Source: Desulfobacterales bacterium
GTDB taxonomy: Bacteria; Desulfobacterota; Desulfobacteria; Desulfobacterales; C00003060
Reading direction: 5' to 3'
DNA length: 6,159 nt
NCBI GenBank assembly: GCA_030629475.1
Contig: DAOVOU010000144.1
Coordinates: forward strand, 1-6,159
Shown: positions 1 through 4,594 of the stretch, in pieces
Layout of the letters: each line of letters begins with the position of its first letter
Numbering within the stretch: position 1 is the first letter of the stretch
Translations under genes and position numbers: made by a program
Notes under the pieces: model-generated
The model's input: the letters and a program-made list of their open reading frames with translations, nothing else
Told to the model about the DNA's origin: nothing
Databases searched by the model: none

Positions 1-1
1 A

Positions 2-556
2 GAAACCTTGATTCGGCGATTTTCGGACCTGGTGTACCGATCTGTTCAGTACACCTTGATAGCCAAGCACGTGTCTTTCAACAGACAGGATCTTGAGGAT
101 CTGCACAATACGGTGTTCCTGCGACTCTTTGAACAGGGATGCAAAAGGCTCAGGCAATATAAAGGAAAAAATGGATGCAGCCTTGCCTCGTGGATTAGGA
201 TGATCGCAGTGCGAACCGTGCTCGATCATCTCAGGAAAAAGGGCGTTGATGCCATGGCGTGGCAGAAAAAGCGTGTACCCCTTGAAGAATTGCCTGAGTT
301 AAAGGCTGATGAGATCGAATTCGGAGCTAATATGGAAAAACCGGAACAGGAGCGTCTACTTCAAGATGGAATGCAAAGACTGCCCCCACGAGATCGGTTA
401 TTCATGAAGCTTCATTACAGTCAAGAACTCTCTGTGGCAGAAGTTGCTGAAGCCATGCAGGTTTCGGTCGGCACTGCCTACACACTCAAACATCGAGCCA
501 TTCAGAGACTAAAATCGCATGTGGCGTCGGCTACAAATTATGGCCATAATTCGTAG
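2..556 (+). CDS. ECF-type sigma-70 family RNA polymerase sigma factor (5' partial)
   Basis: Sigma factors of this type bind core RNA polymerase and direct it to a small regulon, usually under an anti-sigma factor. The frame is open to the first bases of the window. The TTG at 8 already lies inside the region 2 fold (the first visible motif is SDLVYRSVQYTL), so the true start is upstream and the gene is 5' truncated. Counting from that TTG, sigma region 2 covers about residues 6-79. It includes DLEDLHNTVFLRLFE and the -10 recognition helix SLASWIRMIAVRTVLDHLRKK, seen here as SLASWIRMIAVRTVLDHL. A charged linker follows to about 115, then region 4 (116-171) with the helix-turn-helix LSVAEVAEAMQVSVGTAY. 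There is no region 1 or 3, as expected for the ECF class. The gene ends with TAG, 100 bases before the anti-sigma gene, which supports a cognate pair. The fold is clear; target promoters and the ECF subgroup cannot be told. Confidence 0.93.
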   Translation, partial: ETLIRRFSDLVYRSVQYTLIAKHVSFNRQDLEDLHNTVFLRLFEQGCKRLRQYKGKNGCSLASWIRMIAVRTVLDHLRKKGVDAMAWQKKRVPLEELPELKADEIEFGANMEKPEQERLLQDGMQRLPPRDRLFMKLHYSQELSVAEVAEAMQVSVGTAYTLKHRAIQRLKSHVASATNYGHNS

Positions 557-601
557 GTCGCTGTAAGATACCAGAGATTTTGACGTCTATATAAACAGAA
601 A

Positions 602-607
602 GAGGAG
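602..607 (+). promoter_or_regulatory. Strong Shine-Dalgarno GAGGAG serving a 9-codon leader ORF
   Basis: GAGGAG lies 7 bases before a GTG at 615. It is the best ribosome-binding sequence in the sigma/anti-sigma gap, better than the GGAG used by the anti-sigma itself. The GTG frame closes after nine codons, so the site appears to load ribosomes upstream of the anti-sigma start. Confidence 0.45.
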
Positions 608-614
608 AACACCG

Positions 615-644
615 GTGCCAGAATCGTTCGATCAATGTTTTTGA
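615..644 (+). CDS. Possible 9-codon leader peptide upstream of the anti-sigma gene
   Basis: GTG at 615, well placed behind GAGGAG, opens a nine-codon frame (VPESFDQCF). It ends at TGA 642-644, immediately before the ATG at 645 and in the same frame as the anti-sigma gene. Ribosomes finishing here would stop 12 bases from the preferred anti-sigma start at 657, so the element could couple or tune anti-sigma translation. Another reading is that it is the remnant of an older, longer anti-sigma N-terminus cut by a stop mutation, or a sequencing error. The peptide resembles nothing I recognise, and chance cannot be excluded for an ORF this short. Confidence 0.2.
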   Translation: MPESFDQCF

Positions 645-646
645 AT

Positions 647-650
647 GGAG
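647..650 (+). promoter_or_regulatory. Shine-Dalgarno GGAG deciding the anti-sigma start at 657
   Basis: GGAG sits 6 bases before the ATG at 657. The alternative in-frame ATG at 645 has only AT-rich sequence in front (ATCAATGTTTTTGA) and overlaps this site. The ATG at 657 is therefore preferred; the difference is four residues. Confidence 0.6.
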
Positions 651-656
651 TCTACG

Positions 657-1325
657 ATGAAAATGCCATGTCCTGATGAAGAAAGGCTTTTGGACTACCT
701 TGAGGGCCGTCTATCTGAGGAAGACAGGTCTCAGATCGAGGAACACCTATCGAACTGTGACACATGTTTGGAAGGGCTTGTGGTTACAAATGGCCTGGTG
801 CGAGGGAGGGTTTCGTGGGAGTTGGATCCGGTACCAACCAGGGTCACTGATGGTGCTGTGCACTTGGTAACAAGCCAGCGCGCCCTGTCACACGGTTCCT
901 GGATGGAAAAATTGGGGCAATCTGTTAAAGATTTAGGTTCGAGGATGTCTGATTTTTTACGGCTAAAACCATGGGGAAGATGGCAGCTTGCGCCGATCCG
1001 CGGTTCCAAGACAGTCGCATCCGAAGATCTTGTTTGTCTTAGAGTTCCCTTTAAAGAGATTGAGACCCAGATTGAAATTGAAAAAACAGGAACTGGCAAG
1101 GCCCACATACGTGTCAAATTGTCGGAAGCTAACAAACACAGAAAAGCAGTAAGGATAACCCTGAAAAAGGGTGAAAGGGAAATTGCCTCATATCTCTTAG
1201 ATGGCACCTATGTGCTGTTTGAAGACATCCCTTTTGGCCATTACAGCATCTCTTTGGCGGAGAATGGCATGAGCCTCGGGACATACCTTTTTGAAATCAA
1301 GGAAACCCGTCATGGTAGAAGGTAA
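657..1325 (+). CDS. Soluble zf-HC2 zinc-finger anti-sigma factor with C-terminal beta-rich domain
   Basis: Likely holds the upstream ECF sigma factor inactive. Residues 5-40 match the anti-sigma zinc-finger (zf-HC2) pattern: CPDEERLLDYLEGRL, an acidic helix, then HLSNCDTC. The H-x3-C-x2-C ligands are H30, C34 and C37, with C5 as a possible fourth. Residues about 40-140 form a Ser/Thr- and Arg-containing linker with no recognised fold. Residues about 145-218 alternate strands and turns (KAVRITLKKGEREIASYL; GTYVLFEDIPFGHYSISLAE), resembling a prealbumin-like or Ig-like sandwich; this fold call is by eye. Unlike many zf-HC2 anti-sigmas it has no membrane span, so the protein (222 aa) should be cytoplasmic. 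Its end overlaps the cyclase-CHAT start by 14 bases, suggesting translational coupling and possibly physical partnership. The anti-sigma role is inferred from the finger plus its position after a sigma factor; the C-terminal role is unknown. Confidence 0.85.
   Translation: MKMPCPDEERLLDYLEGRLSEEDRSQIEEHLSNCDTCLEGLVVTNGLVRGRVSWELDPVPTRVTDGAVHLVTSQRALSHGSWMEKLGQSVKDLGSRMSDFLRLKPWGRWQLAPIRGSKTVASEDLVCLRVPFKEIETQIEIEKTGTGKAHIRVKLSEANKHRKAVRITLKKGEREIASYLLDGTYVLFEDIPFGHYSISLAENGMSLGTYLFEIKETRHGRR
1300..1303 (+). promoter_or_regulatory. Shine-Dalgarno AGGA deciding the cyclase-CHAT start at 1312
   Basis: AGGA lies 8 bases before ATG 1312, inside the anti-sigma coding region. The longer in-frame alternative, TTG at 1291, has a weaker codon and no comparable site. 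The ATG is preferred, giving a 14-base overlap with the upstream gene. Confidence 0.6.
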
Positions 1326-4300
1326 GAAGACAAAAAAGAGAGGACCCACACCGAGTAATCTTGAAGAAATCTTTCGAGAACGGGAGCGTCTCGATCAGAT
1401 GCTTCAGCAAGAATTTAGAAAGGAAGTGACCATCCTTTTTACTGATATATGTGGCTATACCGAGTACATAGATAGGAGGGGAGATATCAGCGGAAGGGCC
1501 TTGCTCCTGAAGCACAATCGTATTGTATTGCCCTTGATAGAAGAACACGAGGGTAACGTCGTTGAGATAATCGGAGATGCGGTCATGGCTTCTTTTTCAT
1601 CCCCTTCGGCCGCGGTCAAGGCCTCCATAGCCATCCAGAAGTCCCTATATGAACATAACCTCAAGACAGAGGCCGCAGACAGGATTCATGTCAAGATGGG
1701 GATGAACATTGGAGAGGCACTGGTGGACGAGGCTGCTGCCTATCAAGGTTTTACTGGTGATGTGGCCAATGTGGCGGCACGGATCCAATGTGAGGCCGGC
1801 CCGGATCAAATACTGATATCCAAGGCAGTATACGAGCAAGTCTGCGGAAGCGAGGACTTTCTTTGCCGATTCAACGGAACAATTCGAGTCAAGGGAAAGG
1901 CTGAACCGCTGGAAGTCTACCGGGTAGTCTGGCAAGAGGAAGATATTGTCCCGGACAGCGAACCAATGTTACGGGCCCATGAGGTCGCAGCCGAAAAGAT
2001 AGGCAAGCAACCCTTAAGGCTGCTCGAGCTTGAAATCGCCCGAGAGGGAGATCGCCTGAAACTCAGTGCTCACGAGCAGATCCCAGGTCAGGAGAGTACG
2101 ATACGGCACTACGAGGAGATCCCGGTCTCCATGGATATGATTCAAACAAAGTGCCGCGAGATGGTAGAGACTTTGAATAAAGCCAATCGCCAAGGCCGTG
2201 TAAGCCGTGAGGCCCTCGTAAGGCTCAGAGAAATCGGACAGGTGCTTCACGACGAGTTATTCTCGCTGAGTGTCAAGGAGAAGCTAAGAAAGACCAAGGC
2301 TGAATACCTGAGTTTAAAGATTGATGATCAACTGGTTCACGTTCCATGGGAATTGCTCAATGATGGCCGACAATTTCTCTGCCAGCGTTTCAACATGGGC
2401 CGACTGGTCAAGACCCGGCAAGCCATCCTTGGTGTGAGGCGTCGTGTGTTGGGTCGACCCTTGAGGATGTTAATATTGGCCGACCCCGAGGGTGATTTAA
2501 AGGGGGCCTATGCCGAGGGGATTCAAATACGTGATTACACGGACCTTAATAAGGATTTGATCAATGCATTCCTGCGTTCTGGCAACATAACGCCTGATTC
2601 TATCAAGGAGAAGATAAGAAATTTTGATATCGTCCACTTTGCCGGTCATGCTGACTACAATCCACGAAACGCGGCAGACAGCGGGTGGCGATTGACTGGT
2701 GGGAACCTAAAGGCCCAGGACATTACAAAAATGGCCGGTACCGCCACCATGCCAGCGCTTATCTTTTCAAATGCGTGCCAGTCAGCCCGCACCGAGGAGT
2801 GGGAACTAAAAGCGTACTTTGAAGATGGGATTTTCGGGTTGGGCAACGCCTTTCTTCTGGCGGGTGTGAAACACTATTTGGGGACCTTCTGGGAGATATC
2901 AGATGAATCCAGCAGCCGGTTTGCCTTAGAGTTCTACAAGTACTTGCTTTCCGGTGCGACGATTGGTGAAGCCATACGACGGTCCCGACTGGTTCTGATC
3001 AAAGAATACGGCGAGGAGACTATTGTGTGGGCAAGCTATGTCCTGTACGGAGATCCCACTTCCAATTACAGGGACGAGATTGAAGCAACCGAGGTGCGGG
3101 AAGAGCCCGAGCCCGCTCGCGTTTCGATCCCAGACAGAGAGGTCAGGGCGCGAGAAGAGGTGATCGATTTTGCTGAGAAGGAGGTTGCAAAAAAGAACCG
3201 GGTCTGGTGGTCTGTGGCCGCCGGCATAGTTCTTCTGGTAGCTGTGATGCTTTGGGGATATCCAGGTTTTTTGAGGGAAGGGACTATAAAGTACGAAAGG
3301 GCCGCCCTGGCCTATTATCACGAGGGCAATTTCGAGGAAGCATTAGATGTCTGCAGGGCCCTTGAGAATAAGAATCCCAAGGTTTCTTTGACCTATCTGA
3401 TTCGGGGAAATATTTATTTGGCAAACGGCAAACTGGATGCAGCCGAACAAGCCTATCAAAAGTCGCTTCAGGGTAGAAAGGGGACAGATGTACAGAAGGC
3501 TCGTGCCCTTATTGGTTTGGGCCGCATCGCCTCGCTTCGCAAACAAGCGGATGTGGCTCTAAAGTACTACGAGCAAGCCACCGAGGCCGCTCCCGGGAGC
3601 AGGCTGGGTTATGTATCTCAAGCTCTTTTGCTTGAGGGCAGAGGGGATTATGATGAGGCCCTGGACCTCTTTGGGAAGGCTCGAGCACTGGCGCCAGAAG
3701 ATCAGGTTCTCACCGCCATTACCAATGAGACTCGCAAAAAAGCAACACTCGCCAGGGATCAGGAAAAGCAGGAGCGGATTGACCGCATGGTCAAGGAATT
3801 GCTTGAAAGCATGAAGTCACCTTCCAGGGCACTGCCCTCTGACGGTTGGACGTCTCGACCTTTGACCATGTGGGTGATGGATTTCAAGGTGCAAGGATAC
3901 CCTCTTCAGGAAGGTCAAGAACGCCTCCTTGTCTCCGGCATTACGGATCAAATGCTTCGGCACAGCCGCGCTCGGTTGGTGGAGCGGGCCCTTTTGGACA
4001 AATTGGTCGAGGAGTTGAAGTTAGGAACCTCTAAGTTGATTGATCGAAGGAGCGCATTGTCCCTGGGTAAGGTCCTGGCTGCAAGGCTTATTCTGTCAGG
4101 CCAAATGGTCTATTCCGGGCCACAAGTACAGGTCTCTATGCGCTTGATCGAAACCGAAACCGGGCAGATTGCCGCAGCCGTAAATGAATCATTTGGAAGT
4201 GCAGTGCCAGCCTCCGTCCTGGCGGAGCGGTTATCCAAGAATCTCCTGGAAAAACTGGAACAACTTTATCCCTTGCGGGCCAAGGTGTCGGAAGCAAAAG

Positions 4301-4479
4301 ATGAAGAGATCAGGCTCAATATAGGACAAATGGTGGGGCTCAGAATAGGACAACAGTTTAGAGTGATAGATAAAGATGTGACTTTGGAGATTACTTCTAT
4401 TAAGGAAGACACAAGCCTTGCAAAGGTCGCAAAAGGGAAAGGGCCTGTGCAGAAGAACCTGCGCGTTGAGGCGATTTAA
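1312..4479 (+). CDS. Class III nucleotide cyclase - CHAT protease - TM - TPR - CsgG-like fusion protein
   Basis: A 1055-residue multidomain signalling protein. Residues 36-205 are a class III cyclase. The metal-binding aspartates are D45 (FTDICGYT) and D89 (IIGDAVMASF), and the transition-state pair N153/R157 lies in ANVAARI. The base-reading positions are unusual: E85 where adenylate cyclases have Lys, and G146 where they have Asp or Thr. Residues about 235-585 form a CHAT domain (caspase/separase-like peptidase): HVPWELLN, HFAGHAD with catalytic H446, SNACQSA with catalytic C489, then GTFWEISDE and YVLYGDP. KKNR precedes one membrane helix at 631-650, which by the positive-inside rule places the N-terminal half in the cytoplasm. 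Four TPRs (about 657-798) follow, then a CsgG-like domain (849-985; VMDFKVQG, LVERALLDKLVEELKLG, LAARLILSGQM). A small C-terminal beta domain (1000-1055; GLRIGQQFRVID) recalls FlgT-like tails. Cyclase, CHAT and TPR calls are firm, CsgG-like likely. The protease substrate and messenger are unknown. Confidence 0.94.
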   Translation: MVEGKKTKKRGPTPSNLEEIFRERERLDQMLQQEFRKEVTILFTDICGYTEYIDRRGDISGRALLLKHNRIVLPLIEEHEGNVVEIIGDAVMASFSSPSAAVKASIAIQKSLYEHNLKTEAADRIHVKMGMNIGEALVDEAAAYQGFTGDVANVAARIQCEAGPDQILISKAVYEQVCGSEDFLCRFNGTIRVKGKAEPLEVYRVVWQEEDIVPDSEPMLRAHEVAAEKIGKQPLRLLELEIAREGDRLKLSAHEQIPGQESTIRHYEEIPVSMDMIQTKCREMVETLNKANRQGRVSREALVRLREIGQVLHDELFSLSVKEKLRKTKAEYLSLKIDDQLVHVPWELLNDGRQFLCQRFNMGRLVKTRQAILGVRRRVLGRPLRMLILADPEGDLKGAYAEGIQIRDYTDLNKDLINAFLRSGNITPDSIKEKIRNFDIVHFAGHADYNPRNAADSGWRLTGGNLKAQDITKMAGTATMPALIFSNACQSARTEEWELKAYFEDGIFGLGNAFLLAGVKHYLGTFWEISDESSSRFALEFYKYLLSGATIGEAIRRSRLVLIKEYGEETIVWASYVLYGDPTSNYRDEIEATEVREEPEPARVSIPDREVRAREEVIDFAEKEVAKKNRVWWSVAAGIVLLVAVMLWGYPGFLREGTIKYERAALAYYHEGNFEEALDVCRALENKNPKVSLTYLIRGNIYLANGKLDAAEQAYQKSLQGRKGTDVQKARALIGLGRIASLRKQADVALKYYEQATEAAPGSRLGYVSQALLLEGRGDYDEALDLFGKARALAPEDQVLTAITNETRKKATLARDQEKQERIDRMVKELLESMKSPSRALPSDGWTSRPLTMWVMDFKVQGYPLQEGQERLLVSGITDQMLRHSRARLVERALLDKLVEELKLGTSKLIDRRSALSLGKVLAARLILSGQMVYSGPQVQVSMRLIETETGQIAAAVNESFGSAVPASVLAERLSKNLLEKLEQLYPLRAKVSEAKDEEIRLNIGQMVGLRIGQQFRVIDKDVTLEITSIKEDTSLAKVAKGKGPVQKNLRVEAI

Positions 4480-4568
4480 TGTCCACCCAGCCTGCTGAAC
4501 CTGAAGCATTCGATTGTCTACCCGCAACGCCCACTCCCTCCTGCTCTCTGGCGCCGATTTCTGGATAA
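4479..4568 (+). CDS. Doubtful 29-codon ORF coupled to the cyclase-CHAT stop
   Basis: The cyclase-CHAT stop and an ATG overlap as TAATG, an arrangement typical of translational re-initiation. A GAGG at 4468-4471 lies 7 bases upstream. The frame encodes 29 residues, rich in Pro, Ala, Ser and Thr with two Cys (starting MSTQPAEPEAF), and ends at TAA 4566-4568. That stop is 26 bases before the kinase ATG, so the ORF would keep ribosomes moving across the gap. No family is recognisable and the composition is low in complexity; chance is the likelier explanation. Confidence 0.15.
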   Translation: MSTQPAEPEAFDCLPATPTPSCSLAPISG

Positions 4569-4584
4569 GACGACCACAACTTTT

Positions 4585-4590
4585 GGAGGT
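4585..4590 (+). promoter_or_regulatory. Strong Shine-Dalgarno GGAGGT for the kinase gene
   Basis: GGAGGT is a near-consensus ribosome site ending 4 bases before ATG 4595. It fixes the start of the PilZ-cNMP-kinase gene and implies independent, efficient initiation. The 115-base gap from 4480 shows no clear hairpin terminator or promoter, so the gene probably shares the upstream transcript. Confidence 0.75.
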
Positions 4591-4594
4591 CATT

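Noticed and set aside
8..10. TTG at 8 as the true start of the sigma factor
   Set aside because: It would begin inside the region 2 fold with almost no N-terminus and no room for a ribosome site. The frame is open to the window edge, so the gene is truncated.
580..595. TTGACG followed by TATATAAA as a sigma-70 promoter for the anti-sigma gene
   Set aside because: The two boxes are only 2 bases apart instead of about 17, so they cannot work as a -35/-10 pair. The sequence is simply AT-rich.
731..1207. 158-codon ORF on the minus strand opposite the anti-sigma gene
   Set aside because: It lies wholly antisense to a gene with a clear zinc-finger motif and conserved context. Its translation shows no recognisable domain and no convincing ribosome site. 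It is a shadow frame.
2926..3321. 131-codon minus-strand ORF across the end of the CHAT domain and the membrane span
   Set aside because: The + strand here encodes conserved CHAT motifs and the membrane helix. The antisense product has no family features.
4321..4353. Direct repeat ATAGGACAA, two copies 24 bases apart
   Set aside because: It lies in coding sequence and reflects a repeated Ile-Gly-Gln in the C-terminal beta domain (NIGQMVGLRIGQQF). Two short copies do not make a repeat element.
2..4479. A CRISPR type III-E locus, suggested by the sigma/anti-sigma/CHAT set
   Set aside because: There are no repeat-spacer units and no Cas7-11-like sequence in the window. Only the logic of the accessory proteins is similar.
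4231..4593. 120-codon minus-strand ORF covering the cyclase-CHAT end and the gap before the kinase
   Set aside because: Mostly antisense to the C-terminal domain of the fusion protein. There is no motif, and its start would overlap the GGAGGT of the kinase gene.
4480..4594. Rho-independent terminator or promoter between the cyclase-CHAT and kinase genes
   Set aside because: No stable GC stem followed by a T-run and no spaced -35/-10 pair could be found. The gap is better read as an intra-operon spacer.
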